This document shows, in pieces, positions 1-9,181 of a stretch of DNA of 64,000 nt. Each line of letters opens with the position of its first letter. The first letter of the stretch is position 1. The notes under the pieces were generated by a model. The model did not search any database, had not been told where the DNA came from, and saw only the letters and a list, made by a program, of their open reading frames with translations. The translations under genes were made by a program, and so were the position numbers. The stretch lies in assembly GCF_029937855.1 (NCBI RefSeq), contig NZ_JAPYPC010000002.1:124001-188000 (forward strand), given 5' to 3'. The DNA is from Christiangramia sp. Its GTDB lineage: Bacteria; Bacteroidota; Bacteroidia; Flavobacteriales; Flavobacteriaceae.

Positions 1-2297
1 AAGGTAGAAGCCGGGTAATGGACTATGTGATCGAGAAATATGGAGCGAATCAGGTGGCGCAGATCATTACCTATGGTACTATGGCTGCAAAATCTTCAAT
101 TCGAGATACGGCGCGAGTTCTGGATCTTCCTTTGATGGATTCTGATAGGATTGCGAAGCTTATTCCCAATACGAAGCTTGGAAAGCTATTCGCTATGGAT
201 GATAAGACGATCAAGTCTAAATTTCGAGGGGATGAAATTGAGAAGATAAACGAACTATTTAATATTTCTGAAGGAGACGACCTGGAGGCACAAACGGTGA
301 ACCAGGCTCGAATTCTAGAAGGTTCAGTTAGAAATACTGGTATTCACGCTTGTGGGGTAATCATTACTCCGGGAGATATTACCAATTATGTACCCGTCTC
401 GGTGGCAAAAGATTCCGATCTGTATGTTACCCAGTTTGATAACTCGGTCGTAGAAAGTGCGGGTCTGCTAAAAATGGATTTCCTGGGTTTAAAAACTTTA
501 ACCTTAATTAAAGATACGGTGAAGATCGTCAAAGGAAGACATGATATAGATCTGGATCCGGATAGTTTTCCGCTTGACGATGAGGAAACTTATAAACTTT
601 TCCAACGTGGAGAGACCATCGGGATTTTCCAGTATGAATCTCCGGGGATGCAAAAACACATGCAGTCACTAAAACCAACGGTTTTTGATGACCTTATTGC
701 GATGAACGCTTTATATCGTCCTGGTCCAATGGAATATATTCCAAGTTTCATTGCCCGTAAACATGGAGATGAGGAGATCGCTTATGACCTTCCCGAAATG
801 GAAGAATATCTGGAAGAAACCTATGGGATTACAGTTTACCAGGAGCAGGTGATGCTTTTATCGCAAAAGTTAGCTGGTTTTTCCAAAGGTGAAGCCGATA
901 TGCTTCGTAAGGCTATGGGTAAAAAGATCGCCTCCTTACTGGCAGAATTAAAACCAAAATTTATTGGTGGAGGAAAAGAAAAAGGTCACCCGGAAGATAT
1001 TCTTGAAAAAATCTGGAAAGATTGGGAGGCTTTTGCTTCATACGCCTTTAATAAGTCCCACTCTACCTGTTATGCGTGGATCGCGTACCAGACTGCTTAT
1101 TTAAAAGCGCATTATCCTGCGGAATATATGGCGGCGGTTCTTTCCAATAATATGAATGACATTAAACAGGTGACCTTCTTCATGGAGGAATGTAAGCGTA
1201 TGAAGCTGAATGTTCTTGGGCCCGATGTTAATGAATCTTACTATAAATTCTCTGTAAATAAGGATAATGCCGTTCGTTTTGGAATGGGAGCCATAAAAGG
1301 AGTTGGCTCGGGAGCTGTAAAAACCATTGTTGAGAACAGAAAAACAAAAGAAGGTGCGTATCGATCAATTTTCGATATGGCTAAAAGGATAGATCTTAGG
1401 GCGGCTAATAAAAAAGCTTTTGAAAATCTTGCTTTGGCAGGAGGCTTTGATGGATTTGGGAGCACTCATCGCGCCCAGTATTTCCATGATGATGGTAGTG
1501 GAATGGTTTTTCTTGAAAAAGTGGTGAAATATGCTCAAAAATTTCAGGAGAATCAAAATTCTTCTCAGGTGAGCCTGTTTGGGGAAGCCAGTGATGTGCA
1601 AATTCCGGAACCTGAAGTGCCGCCCTGTGAAGAATGGGGTACCATGGAAAAACTTCGCCGTGAAAAAGAAGTGGTGGGGATATATATTTCCGGACACCCT
1701 TTGGATGATTTCAAGATCGAGATGAACTATTTCTGTAACGGGAAACTTTCAGATTGTAGAAATTTGGAAGCTATTGTGAATAGGGAGCTTACCATGGGTT
1801 GTGTAGTGGTGGATGTACAGCATAGAACTTCTAAAAACGGAAAAGGCTGGGCGATCTTTACCGTAGAAGATTATGACGAATCTTACGAGTTCAAGATCTT
1901 TGGGGAAGAATATTTGAGGATGAAGCATTTCTTTGTTCCGAATAATTTTATTCACATGAAAATATTTGTGAAGGAAGGCTGGACAAATAAGGATACTGGT
2001 AAAAAAGGAGAACCAAGGATTCAGTTTAGGGAGATTTGTCTTTTACATGATATTATGGATAAAAATGCCAAAAAACTCACCATCCAGTTGAATATCAATG
2101 ATCTTAAGAACGAAAAGATCGAATGGCTAAAAGATACTTTTATGTCTCATAAGGGAGATTGCCATTTAAATTTTGTGGTTTATGAAATGGAGGAGCAGGT
2201 GAAATTGAGAATGCCGAGCAGGAAGCATAAGATCAAGATCTCACAGGAGTTGATTGAGATGCTGGAAAAGGAGCAGTTTATGTATAAACTTAACTGA
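1..2297 (+). CDS. dnaE: DNA polymerase III subunit alpha, C-terminal part (5' truncated by window)
   Basis: Replicative DNA polymerase III alpha subunit (C-family polymerase). The frame is already open at the left edge and reads GRSRV before the first in-window ATG at 18, so the gene begins outside the window. Visible are the palm/finger segments around ITYGTMAAKSSIRD and LYRPGPMEYIPSFIARK, the QEQVM/GFSKGEADMLRKAMGKK region and FNKSHSTCYAWIAYQTAYLK, all typical of DnaE. They are followed by a helix-hairpin-helix-like segment, an OB-fold region near GCVVVDVQHRTSKNGKGWA and a C-terminal tail. It ends with TGA at 2295-2297. It is an ordinary core gene, intact as far as it can be seen. Confidence 0.97.
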   Translation, partial: GRSRVMDYVIEKYGANQVAQIITYGTMAAKSSIRDTARVLDLPLMDSDRIAKLIPNTKLGKLFAMDDKTIKSKFRGDEIEKINELFNISEGDDLEAQTVNQARILEGSVRNTGIHACGVIITPGDITNYVPVSVAKDSDLYVTQFDNSVVESAGLLKMDFLGLKTLTLIKDTVKIVKGRHDIDLDPDSFPLDDEETYKLFQRGETIGIFQYESPGMQKHMQSLKPTVFDDLIAMNALYRPGPMEYIPSFIARKHGDEEIAYDLPEMEEYLEETYGITVYQEQVMLLSQKLAGFSKGEADMLRKAMGKKIASLLAELKPKFIGGGKEKGHPEDILEKIWKDWEAFASYAFNKSHSTCYAWIAYQTAYLKAHYPAEYMAAVLSNNMNDIKQVTFFMEECKRMKLNVLGPDVNESYYKFSVNKDNAVRFGMGAIKGVGSGAVKTIVENRKTKEGAYRSIFDMAKRIDLRAANKKAFENLALAGGFDGFGSTHRAQYFHDDGSGMVFLEKVVKYAQKFQENQNSSQVSLFGEASDVQIPEPEVPPCEEWGTMEKLRREKEVVGIYISGHPLDDFKIEMNYFCNGKLSDCRNLEAIVNRELTMGCVVVDVQHRTSKNGKGWAIFTVEDYDESYEFKIFGEEYLRMKHFFVPNNFIHMKIFVKEGWTNKDTGKKGEPRIQFREICLLHDIMDKNAKKLTIQLNINDLKNEKIEWLKDTFMSHKGDCHLNFVVYEMEEQVKLRMPSRKHKIKISQELIEMLEKEQFMYKLN

Positions 2298-2309
2298 CCC
2301 CCTCCTAAC

Positions 2310-2328
2310 CTCCCCCTTGGAGGGGGAG
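2310..2328 (+). terminator. GC-rich hairpin after dnaE
   Basis: An 8-bp perfect stem (CTCCCCCT / AGGGGGAG) with a 3-nt TGG loop begins 13 nt after the dnaE stop. There is no U-tract, so it may be a short dispersed GC repeat rather than a classical intrinsic terminator. More GC-rich, partly self-complementary sequence follows to about 2430. Confidence 0.5.
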
Positions 2329-2539
2329 AAGTTAATAGTGGAGGTCTTGGGCCAGGGATTGAGGCGAGCTACCTTGTAGCGCCGAAAGCCCGGTCATGTG
2401 GAGCGGTAGCGAAACATGAGGCTCCCAAATAAAACTAAACAATAAACTCATAGGCAAATGCAATATTGGTGGTGTAAGGAATATTTATTTTATTGACTAC
2501 TTTTACGAATCAAATTAAAAACATAAAAAAATACATATT

Positions 2540-2857
2540 ATGGCTGTTGAAATAACTGACGCAAATTTTGAAGAACAGGTACTTAAAAGTGATAAACCTG
2601 TAATGGTAGATTTTTGGGCTGCATGGTGCGGACCTTGTAGGATGGTTGGACCTATCATCGATGAAATTAGTACTGAATATGAAGGAAAAGCCGTTGTTGG
2701 TAAACTTGATGTAGATGCCAACCAGGAATTTGCTGCAAAATACGGAGTTAGAAATATCCCGACGGTGCTGGTTTTTCAAAATGGAGAAGTAGTAGGCCGC
2801 CAGGTTGGTGTTGCTCCAAAACAAACCTATGCAGATGCAATTGACCAGTTATTGTAA
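2540..2857 (+). CDS. trxA: Thioredoxin
   Basis: Cytosolic thiol-disulfide oxidoreductase of 105 aa, the normal thioredoxin length. It has the active-site motif WCGPC in the context VDFWAAWCGPCRMVGP, the cis-proline motif RNIPTVLVFQNGE and the conserved KLDVDAN segment. There is no signal peptide. It is monocistronic: a GC-rich hairpin lies upstream and a strong intrinsic terminator begins 23 nt after the stop. The family role is reduction of protein disulfides using thioredoxin reductase. Confidence 0.97.
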   Translation: MAVEITDANFEEQVLKSDKPVMVDFWAAWCGPCRMVGPIIDEISTEYEGKAVVGKLDVDANQEFAAKYGVRNIPTVLVFQNGEVVGRQVGVAPKQTYADAIDQLL

Positions 2858-2880
2858 TAGCTGATTTTATATAATATGAA

Positions 2881-2906
2881 GCCTCGCTACTTGCGGGGCT
2901 TTTTTT
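2881..2906 (+). terminator. Rho-independent terminator of trxA
   Basis: Stem GCCTCGC (2881-2887) pairs with GCGGGGC (2893-2899) around a 5-nt loop and is followed by seven T residues. It shows that an upstream in-frame ATG at 2876 cannot be the start of the next gene. Confidence 0.93.
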
Positions 2907-2938
2907 ATTCAGAAACTATAGGTAATTTAATGCCTGCT

Positions 2939-3868
2939 ATGAATATTGAAAAGGAACTTCACGAATCAGGGGGATTTTTTAACCTAGACCTTTTGGCAAA
3001 ACAGGTCGTGGAAGGTTATATTTCGGGAATCCATAAGAGTCCGTTTCATGGTTTTTCTGCGGAATTTGCTGAACATAAAATCTATAATAACGGCGAAAGT
3101 ACCCGGCATATAGACTGGAAACTTTTTGCGAAGACTGATAAGCTTTATACGAGACGCTATGAAGAAGAGACCAATTTAAGATGTCATCTCATTATAGATA
3201 ATTCGGCGTCGATGCATTTTCCATTGGTGAAGCAGCAAAATTTGGGTTCTTTGAATAAGATTGGATTTTCAGTATTAGCCTCAGCATGTTTAATGGAGAT
3301 ATTAAAACGACAAAGGGACGCAGTAGGCTTGAGTGTCTATAGTGATGAATTTGAGTTCTATGCCCCGGAGAGATCCAGTGAGCGGCACCATCATATGTTG
3401 TTGAATAGGCTGAATGGGATGCTTGAGAAATCTGTCCAAAAAAAGAGTACAGATACGTACACCTATTTACATCAGATCGCTGAAAAATTAAAGCGCAGAT
3501 CTCTGATATTTCTTTTTACCGATATGTTTCAGGCAGATACGGATGAAGAAAAATTATTTAAAGCTTTGAGGCATTTAAAATATAATCGGCATGAAGTGAT
3601 CCTTTTTCATGTAATTGATGAAAAAAGGGAGTTGGATTTTAATTTCGGGAATACTCCGCGGAGGTTTACCGATGTGGAAACGGGAGCTGAGGTAGACCTT
3701 TATTCTGATAATATTAGAGAAAACTATAAAAAAGCAGTAGAAAAATATCTGGCAGATCTGCAAATGCAGTGTGCAAAATATCGAATAAAATATATAGAGG
3801 CAGACATTAATAAAAGTTTTGACAATCTAATGACGGCTTACTTACTTGAAAAACAAAAGTTTGGATAA
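2939..3868 (+). CDS. DUF58 (VWA-like fold) protein
   Basis: About 309 aa from the chosen start MNIEKELHESGG. An in-frame ATG at 2930 is also possible; the one at 2876 lies in the trxA terminator. The DUF58 signature is visible around residues 45-75 (NNGESTRHIDWKLFAKTDKL, then TRRYEEE), followed by a von Willebrand A-like strand LIIDNSASMHFP with a MIDAS-like DxSxS pattern. The family is usually paired with MoxR AAA+ ATPases and is thought to act in protein-complex assembly or envelope stress; no moxR gene is next to it here. There are no membrane segments. It is a core gene just left of the tRNA insertion site. Confidence 0.88.
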   Translation: MNIEKELHESGGFFNLDLLAKQVVEGYISGIHKSPFHGFSAEFAEHKIYNNGESTRHIDWKLFAKTDKLYTRRYEEETNLRCHLIIDNSASMHFPLVKQQNLGSLNKIGFSVLASACLMEILKRQRDAVGLSVYSDEFEFYAPERSSERHHHMLLNRLNGMLEKSVQKKSTDTYTYLHQIAEKLKRRSLIFLFTDMFQADTDEEKLFKALRHLKYNRHEVILFHVIDEKRELDFNFGNTPRRFTDVETGAEVDLYSDNIRENYKKAVEKYLADLQMQCAKYRIKYIEADINKSFDNLMTAYLLEKQKFG

Positions 3869-3905
3869 GGCCTGTTTTTTTAATTTTAAAAATTTCAAAA
3901 AAAGG

Positions 3906-3936
3906 TTTGGTGAATCTAAAAAGGGTAGTATATTTG
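3906..3936 (+). promoter_or_regulatory. Bacteroidota-type promoter of tRNA-Asp
   Basis: A -33-like TTTG (3906-3909) and a -7 box TATATTTG (3929-3936, matching TAnnTTTG) are separated by 19 nt, which is the Bacteroidota primary-sigma consensus spacing. The -7 box ends 18 nt before the mature tRNA 5' end. Confidence 0.8.
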
Positions 3937-3954
3937 CCCTCGCAATAACGCAAC

Positions 3955-4028
3955 GGTCTGGTAGTTCAGTTGGTTAGAATACCTGCCTGTCACGCAGGGG
4001 GTCGCGAGTTCGAGTCTCGTCCAGACCG
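3955..4028 (+). tRNA. tRNA-Asp(GTC)
   Basis: A 74-nt cloverleaf. The acceptor GGTCTGG pairs with CCAGACC with discriminator G, anticodon stem CCTGC/GCAGG encloses loop CTGTCAC with anticodon GTC at 3989-3991, and the T-arm contains TTCGAGT. CCA is not encoded. Its 3' end is part of the 22-bp direct repeat used as attachment site, so integration leaves this gene intact. Confidence 0.97.
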
Positions 4029-4029
4029 C
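4008..4029 (+). repeat. attL: left 22-bp direct repeat (3' end of tRNA-Asp)
   Basis: An identical 22-bp copy (GTTCGAGTCTCG... to ...CCAGACCGC) occurs at 52247-52268. It covers the T-arm and 3' acceptor strand of tRNA-Asp, the usual attB for tyrosine-recombinase islands. The bases on either side of the two copies differ, which defines the repeat ends. Confidence 0.92.
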
Positions 4030-4054
4030 TTTTAATATATTAAATTACAACTAA

Positions 4055-4090
4055 AAGCCTTTAAATCAATGATTTAGAGGCTTTTTCTTT
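4055..4090 (+). terminator. Intrinsic terminator inside the island's left end
   Basis: AAGCCT-T-TAAAT pairs with ATTTA-G-AGGCTT (4055-4083) and a T-rich tail follows. It would end tRNA-Asp transcription after insertion, replacing the original terminator displaced to 52282. Confidence 0.75.
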
Positions 4091-4126
4091 TTATTTAATG
4101 TCATTTTATGGCAGTTAAATGCAAGT

Positions 4127-4175
4127 AATTGGTGCTCAATTCGGTGCATATTTTTTACGTAATATAATATGCACC
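4127..4175. repeat. Candidate integrase/excisionase arm sites at the left end
   Basis: Two tandem near-copies occur (AATTGGTGC at 4127-4135 and AATTCGGTGC at 4138-4147). The second starts a perfect 9-bp inverted repeat, GGTGCATAT (4143-4151) with ATATGCACC (4167-4175). The 10-mer AATTCGGTGC recurs near the right end at 52184-52193. A partial att-core copy CGAGTCTCGT lies at 4177-4186. Confidence 0.5.
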
Positions 4176-4271
4176 TCGAGTCTCGTAATGAACTGTTAAT
4201 AAAAGGTTTGCGAGTATAATTTAACACTTTGTTTTTATATCTTGAAGGTGTTAAAATATAAATATGCACCT

Positions 4272-5489
4272 ATGAACAATTCTTTTTCTATACTTTTTTA
4301 TCCAAAGAGAACTACTTCGGCTAAAAACAATACCGCGGTTCTGTACGTTCGTTTAACCTATAACGGGAAACGTGCAGATTTCACAACTTCTAGAAAAATT
4401 GCTCCAAATAAGTGGAATAAGCATGGGAGTATTGCCAAAGGTAATTCAGATGAATCAAAGGCTATTAATAGATATTTAGATTCCATTCGTTCCAAACTTT
4501 ATGATATCCACGATAGGTTAATAAGGGATAATCAACCAATTTCAGCCAAAATTATTAAGGATATATATTTTGGGAAAGGGGATGAGCAGGAACGTATGCT
4601 AATGGAGATTTTTCAAGAGCATAACGATGGAATGAAAAAGTTAATAGGAAAGGGCTATAGCAAAGGCACTATGCAACGTTATAACGCCTGTAAAAAACAT
4701 ATTGAGGAATACCTTTTATTCGCTTATAAGAAAAAGGATATTCCTATTCAGCAGGTCGACCATAAATTTATCACCGGGTTAGATCATTACTTGAAATCAC
4801 AAAAGAATTGCGCACATAATACAGCTTTGAAATACATTGTGAATTTTAAAAAAATTATTCGGATTGCTTACGCAAATCAATGGATAGACCGGGATCCATT
4901 CTTTCACTGGAAAGGCAGCTGGAAATCCTCGGAACGGGAATTTCTAACTGATTCTGAACTTCAGGAAATGGCCGAAAAAGAATTTGAGATTCCCCGCCTG
5001 GAATTGGTACGAGATATCTTTTTGTTTTGTTGTTATACTGGATTAGCCTTTGCTGATGTAAAAAAACTTTCAGAAGATGATATTGTCCTCGGGATTAATG
5101 GTAAGAAATGGATCAAAACTAAACGTCAAAAGACAAAATCTTTAAGTAGTATTCCTTTGCTGGATGTTCCAGCTTCAATAATTGAAAAGTATAAGGATAA
5201 TCCTCAAGTGAGAACTAAGAATATAATCCTACCTGTTCTTACCAACCAAAAATCTAATGCCTATTTAAAGGAAATAGCTGACTTATGCGGCATAAAAAAG
5301 AATTTAACTACGCATTTAGCCCGCCATACATTCGCAACCACGGTAACGCTTTCAAAAGGAGTTCCAATTGAGTCGGTAGGGAAGATGCTCGGTCACAGAT
5401 CTCTTAAAACCACTCAGATCTATGCTAAGGTCCTCGATGAGAAAGTGGGCAGGGATATGGAGGTTTTAGAAAGCCGGCTTAGTAATTAA
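4272..5489 (+). CDS. Tyrosine recombinase (island integrase)
   Basis: About 405 aa, catalysing site-specific integration/excision at the tRNA-Asp att site. It has an N-terminal arm-binding domain (about 1-100), a SAM-like core-binding domain (about 110-205) and a C-terminal catalytic domain. The catalytic part shows HLARHTFAT (His-x-x-Arg), KMLGHRSLKTTQIYAKV (His and nucleophile Tyr). The box-I segment CYTGLAFADVKKL lacks the usual Arg, as is known for Bacteroidetes CTnDOT-type integrases. The first ATG of the conserved reading is 4272; a TTG 30 nt upstream is less likely. It lies next to attL, and its 3' end overlaps the convergent truncated PLD gene by 11 nt. Confidence 0.93.
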   Translation: MNNSFSILFYPKRTTSAKNNTAVLYVRLTYNGKRADFTTSRKIAPNKWNKHGSIAKGNSDESKAINRYLDSIRSKLYDIHDRLIRDNQPISAKIIKDIYFGKGDEQERMLMEIFQEHNDGMKKLIGKGYSKGTMQRYNACKKHIEEYLLFAYKKKDIPIQQVDHKFITGLDHYLKSQKNCAHNTALKYIVNFKKIIRIAYANQWIDRDPFFHWKGSWKSSEREFLTDSELQEMAEKEFEIPRLELVRDIFLFCCYTGLAFADVKKLSEDDIVLGINGKKWIKTKRQKTKSLSSIPLLDVPASIIEKYKDNPQVRTKNIILPVLTNQKSNAYLKEIADLCGIKKNLTTHLARHTFATTVTLSKGVPIESVGKMLGHRSLKTTQIYAKVLDEKVGRDMEVLESRLSN

Positions 5490-5736
5490 GCTTTCTTTTA
5501 GATAAATAAAATATATCTACACCGACTGAATGAAGTGATTCATATAATCTCGCTTTATTTATCTTGTCATGATAAAGAATTATTTCTATTTTAATATTAT
5601 TAGAAGCCTGTTTCTCTAACTCCTGAATTATTTTTTTGTCCGTAAACCAGGCTACTGCGATTTTTATATTCTTCTCTGACTCCTGTAATCTTTGAATTAT
5701 TTCATTTCGAATATTAAAAAAAACTTCTTGAGACAT
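5479..5736 (-). pseudogene. Truncated phospholipase-D-like (HKD) protein, N-terminal remnant
   Basis: 85 aa. It matches the N-terminus of PLD-like nuclease family proteins (SEKNIKIAVAWFTDKKIIQE). It stops at FYLSKRKLNY, where family members normally continue into the HxKxxxxD catalytic motif, so no catalytic residue remains. The coding sequence runs into the 3' end of the convergent integrase, placing the breakpoint at the integrase boundary. It starts 5 nt downstream of the helicase gene's stop and belongs to that minus-strand operon. It is probably inactive; a short functional protein cannot be excluded. Confidence 0.65.
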
Positions 5737-5741
5737 TCTTT

Positions 5742-7865
5742 TTAATATTTGATAATTTTCATGTTATTTATAAAAGCAATTGCGGTCTTAAAATCAAAAT
5801 ATCTTTCTTTTACAATTTCTATTTTATAATTCATCGGGAGATAGATTCCCCACTTTGAGAAGCTTAATAGGGTATCATTTTCAATAAGTTTTTCTTCTAA
5901 ATGAGAATCTAGGGCTTCGTAATTCTTTTTAATATCTGATATAGCTTTGGCAAAAGAGTCTGTACGTATTTCTATGGAGCTATTATTGTCATTCAAAATG
6001 ACATCATATCCTGAAACGGCAAGTAGGAATGAAACGCTTCTGTTTATTTTGGTACCTGAAAAAGTATAAAGTATAATTTGATGTTCTTTTGTAATTAACG
6101 GTCGGTCGGCTTCGAAGTTTCTGATGTCAAAATTCTTGAATTCAAATCTCAATTCATTTAAAATATTCTTACATTCTTGATTTAGTTCCTTATAATCATC
6201 TTTTGATTTCAGAATTCTTAACATCTCTTTCCTGACTTCCTCATGTATTCCGCCAGTACCTCCAAAAAAGGATGGGGCCTTACCATCTTTTGCGGGGATA
6301 ACTTCAATTATTCCTGCTTTATGGTCTATATCTTTTATTTTCCAAATTTTAGCTGCTAATAATAGGTTTTCGTTCACTTGAATTTGCGGAGAAAAAGGAA
6401 TTTGTCCAACTTTTCTTCCCGAATGGATAACCTTAAAATCTGGGTCTGTGCTAAAAACACTATAAAAATCTCTTGAATTGACGATTTTTTCACCTGCAAG
6501 TCCTAGAATTAATTCTGTCCTAATCCTTTCAAGAAAATCTTCTTCAATAGAATAATGAAGAAGTGTCTCAATGTCCTCTGTAGAAATATGTTCGAAAACT
6601 GGATTTTCAGATAATTCATGGATTAAATCTTTAGTTTGAATTCCAGAATACTGTTTGACGATAGATAATAACTGGTGCAATAGTAGGTCATAGGGCTTAA
6701 TAGCTGTATTTATTGGTTCCAAAAAATCTTTCTTGTAAAGATTCCAGCAGGCTAAGGATTGAAGAAGGCTCCACTTTTCTGTAGCATAAATACATACCAC
6801 ACTTTTTTCTCCTTCTTTACGACCACTACGACCAATTCTTTGAACTAAGGATGCTACTGAGTATGTTGAGTCAATTTGAATTATTTTATCGACAGTGCCA
6901 ATGTCGATTCCTAATTCTAAAGTTGAAGTAGCCGAAATGCAGAAATTGTCTCTTTGATTATTCTTAGCAAAAAACTCTACGCTTTCTCTTATTTCTTTAT
7001 CGACCGAGGAATGATGGGAGAAATAGTTTTTATGTCCATTTATTCTATCCGAAATTTTATGCAATTTAACGGCTACTTCTTCAGTTCTTGCTCGGCTATT
7101 TGGAAAAACTAATGCTTTGTTTTCCTTTGTTTCAATATATAAATCCTTTAATAGTTCAAGTGGTAATTCTTTTGATTCTGACTCATAGAATTTAAACTTT
7201 GCTATGGTTGGCTTCTTAGTCCTATCTAATAAAACCTTTGTGTTTTCAACATCACCAGTTAATTTTTTGGCATGGATATAATTTTCATCACCAATCGTCG
7301 CGGAGAGTCCAATTATTCTGAATTTTTTATTTGCCTTTCTTTGGATTCGGAAAAGTAATGACATCAATTGAAGTCCTCTGTCAACCCCTAAAAAGGAATG
7401 AATCTCATCAATTATCACAAACTTTAGATTACCAAAAAGATTTGTGATGTTATATGGAGCATTCACAAACATAGCCTCAATAGACTCTGGTGTAATTAAA
7501 ACAATTCCATTTGGGTTTTTTATCAAATTTTTTTTCAGGGTCCTATTAGCTTCTCCATGCCATTTTGTGACATCTATTTCAAGGTTCTTGCATAAATCTT
7601 CAACTCTTCTTACCTGGTCGTTTATTAATGCGATTAAAGGAGAAATATATAAAACCTGCACACCCTTTTCATTGAAATTTGTTTTAGATAGAATGGGAAG
7701 AAAAGCCGCTTCGGTCTTTCCAGAGGCTGTTCTAGATGCTAAAATGTAATTATGGTCTGTTGATAGGATTTTCGATATTGAAGCTGCCTGAATTGGCCTG
7801 AGAGCTTCCCAGCCCTGCGACCGAATATATTTTCTTATTGGCTCGGATAAAAGTTTATATGACAC
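5742..7865 (-). CDS. Lhr-like DEAD/DEAH helicase, Shango SngC-like
   Basis: Superfamily 2 helicase of 707 aa. Motif I is ASRTASGKTEAAF (about 43-55), the Walker B box is VIIDEIHSFLGVDRG, motif III is LSATIGD, and motifs IV-VI include VFPNSRARTEEVA, SATSTLELGIDIG and LVQRIGRSGR. A large C-terminal region follows, as in Lhr/BrxHI-type helicases. The start is GTG, overlapping the upstream stop TAG by one base (TAGTG), indicating translational coupling. The gene order TerB protein, DUF2791 ATPase, helicase matches the anti-phage system Shango (sngA-sngB-sngC). Assignment rests on family order; no activity is shown here. Confidence 0.85.
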   Translation of the reverse strand: MSYKLLSEPIRKYIRSQGWEALRPIQAASISKILSTDHNYILASRTASGKTEAAFLPILSKTNFNEKGVQVLYISPLIALINDQVRRVEDLCKNLEIDVTKWHGEANRTLKKNLIKNPNGIVLITPESIEAMFVNAPYNITNLFGNLKFVIIDEIHSFLGVDRGLQLMSLLFRIQRKANKKFRIIGLSATIGDENYIHAKKLTGDVENTKVLLDRTKKPTIAKFKFYESESKELPLELLKDLYIETKENKALVFPNSRARTEEVAVKLHKISDRINGHKNYFSHHSSVDKEIRESVEFFAKNNQRDNFCISATSTLELGIDIGTVDKIIQIDSTYSVASLVQRIGRSGRKEGEKSVVCIYATEKWSLLQSLACWNLYKKDFLEPINTAIKPYDLLLHQLLSIVKQYSGIQTKDLIHELSENPVFEHISTEDIETLLHYSIEEDFLERIRTELILGLAGEKIVNSRDFYSVFSTDPDFKVIHSGRKVGQIPFSPQIQVNENLLLAAKIWKIKDIDHKAGIIEVIPAKDGKAPSFFGGTGGIHEEVRKEMLRILKSKDDYKELNQECKNILNELRFEFKNFDIRNFEADRPLITKEHQIILYTFSGTKINRSVSFLLAVSGYDVILNDNNSSIEIRTDSFAKAISDIKKNYEALDSHLEEKLIENDTLLSFSKWGIYLPMNYKIEIVKERYFDFKTAIAFINNMKIIKY

Positions 7866-9178
7866 TATAATTCTTCTATTGAATCAATACTAATTTCTTC
7901 TGGTCTTTCGTCTGAAATTTCTATTTGTAAAATAAGATCCTTCTTATCTGCAGAAGGGTTTTGCCTTAATATGTTCAGAATATTCAAGAAATCCCTGATG
8001 ACTTCTCTAGGAGTTAGAAATTCATCAGCACCAGGTTTATTAAAAATCTCTTCCATATACAATTGAATATCCTCATCAGTAATTTCAATTTGGACATTGT
8101 AGTTGGAGTCAAATATTTCTTTCAGATTTTTCAGTAGAACGAATATTTCACTGTGGTTTAAAGGTTGTAATTTAATAACAGGCTGCGAATAGTCTCTAAA
8201 CTTACTTGTTTCAAATTTGTTGGTTTCTAACCTTGTCTTTAAGGCATCATAGCTAAATAAACCTCTCCTTTCGTTTTCAAGGAATTCTTTGGTGCCTGCG
8301 AAATTTATGAATAGGTTGGAAACCTTTCCCTGGAAACAATCATTAAAAATGGTTAGTATTTTTTCATAATTCTTTGCTCGAGTAGGGGAGGTTGAGATTT
8401 TATAAAGATTAATAGCCTCATCAAGATTTATCATAAATCCACTGTATCCAATGCTAACAAAAAGCCGACAAAAATTTTTGAGCATATCATAATAATTCAG
8501 GTCGTTGATTATTTCTCGAACTCCTAAATCCTGACGTGCTTCGGTTTTTGTTGTGTATTCGCCTTTTAACCATTTAAGAGCACTTCTTTTCAAGTAGTCG
8601 TCACCCTCAATATATCCTTTGTAATATTTTAATACTACTACCCCAAAATCAAAACCACCCGTATCTGTAACCTCATTAACTGTTAACATTAAGGTCTGTT
8701 CAATTTCCTGATGATATTTTTCGTCTCTTATTTCTAGAATAGAAACACCATTTTTTTGAGCCGTAGATGAAATTTCTTGTTCTATCCATTTGTCTAATAA
8801 GGTAGGAAGAGCGCCTCCTTCTGGTTTTGACTGGATGGCAACGTTATCCATAATAGCTCTATATAAGGCTAGAGCTTTACCGTCATTAGAATATAATCGA
8901 TTATCAGGGGTGAAATCTGCATTAGCTACTACGAATTTTTGTTTGGTAGCTACGGTATTTAAAAGATGGAGCATAAAAGATTTTCCTGAACCAAAATCTC
9001 CAATCCAGAATTTACACATACTATGCCCTTCCTTTACATCATCCAACGCAGAAGTGAATGCTTCAATTTCTGGTTTCCTACCAACAGTAATATGTTGCAC
9101 ACCAATTCTTGGAACTACCCCACCTGATAATGAGTTAATGATTGCTTTAGATTCTTTTGCTCGTAATTTTGCCGCCAT
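7865..9178 (-). CDS. DUF2791/BrxD-type P-loop ATPase, Shango SngB-like
   Basis: 437 aa. It opens with the conserved segment AIINSLSGGVVPRIGVQHI, then VGRKPEIEAF, and has Walker A GDFGSGKS (residues 60-67), typical of DUF2791 ATPases found in BREX (BrxD) and Shango (SngB). A Walker B-like stretch is GFMINLDEAINLYK. It sits 3 nt after the TerB-domain gene and its stop overlaps the helicase start codon. The role is inferred: energy-coupling or sensing partner of the helicase in phage defence. Confidence 0.85.
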   Translation of the reverse strand: MAAKLRAKESKAIINSLSGGVVPRIGVQHITVGRKPEIEAFTSALDDVKEGHSMCKFWIGDFGSGKSFMLHLLNTVATKQKFVVANADFTPDNRLYSNDGKALALYRAIMDNVAIQSKPEGGALPTLLDKWIEQEISSTAQKNGVSILEIRDEKYHQEIEQTLMLTVNEVTDTGGFDFGVVVLKYYKGYIEGDDYLKRSALKWLKGEYTTKTEARQDLGVREIINDLNYYDMLKNFCRLFVSIGYSGFMINLDEAINLYKISTSPTRAKNYEKILTIFNDCFQGKVSNLFINFAGTKEFLENERRGLFSYDALKTRLETNKFETSKFRDYSQPVIKLQPLNHSEIFVLLKNLKEIFDSNYNVQIEITDEDIQLYMEEIFNKPGADEFLTPREVIRDFLNILNILRQNPSADKKDLILQIEISDERPEEISIDSIEEL

Positions 9179-9181
9179 ATT

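Noticed and set aside
2876-2938. Upstream start for the DUF58 gene
   Set aside because: This stretch forms the intrinsic terminator of trxA; its translation is not family-like.
5742-9178. BREX system
   Set aside because: The ATPase and helicase resemble BrxD and BrxHI, but PglX methylase, PglZ and BrxC are absent, while a TerB-domain gene is present as in Shango.
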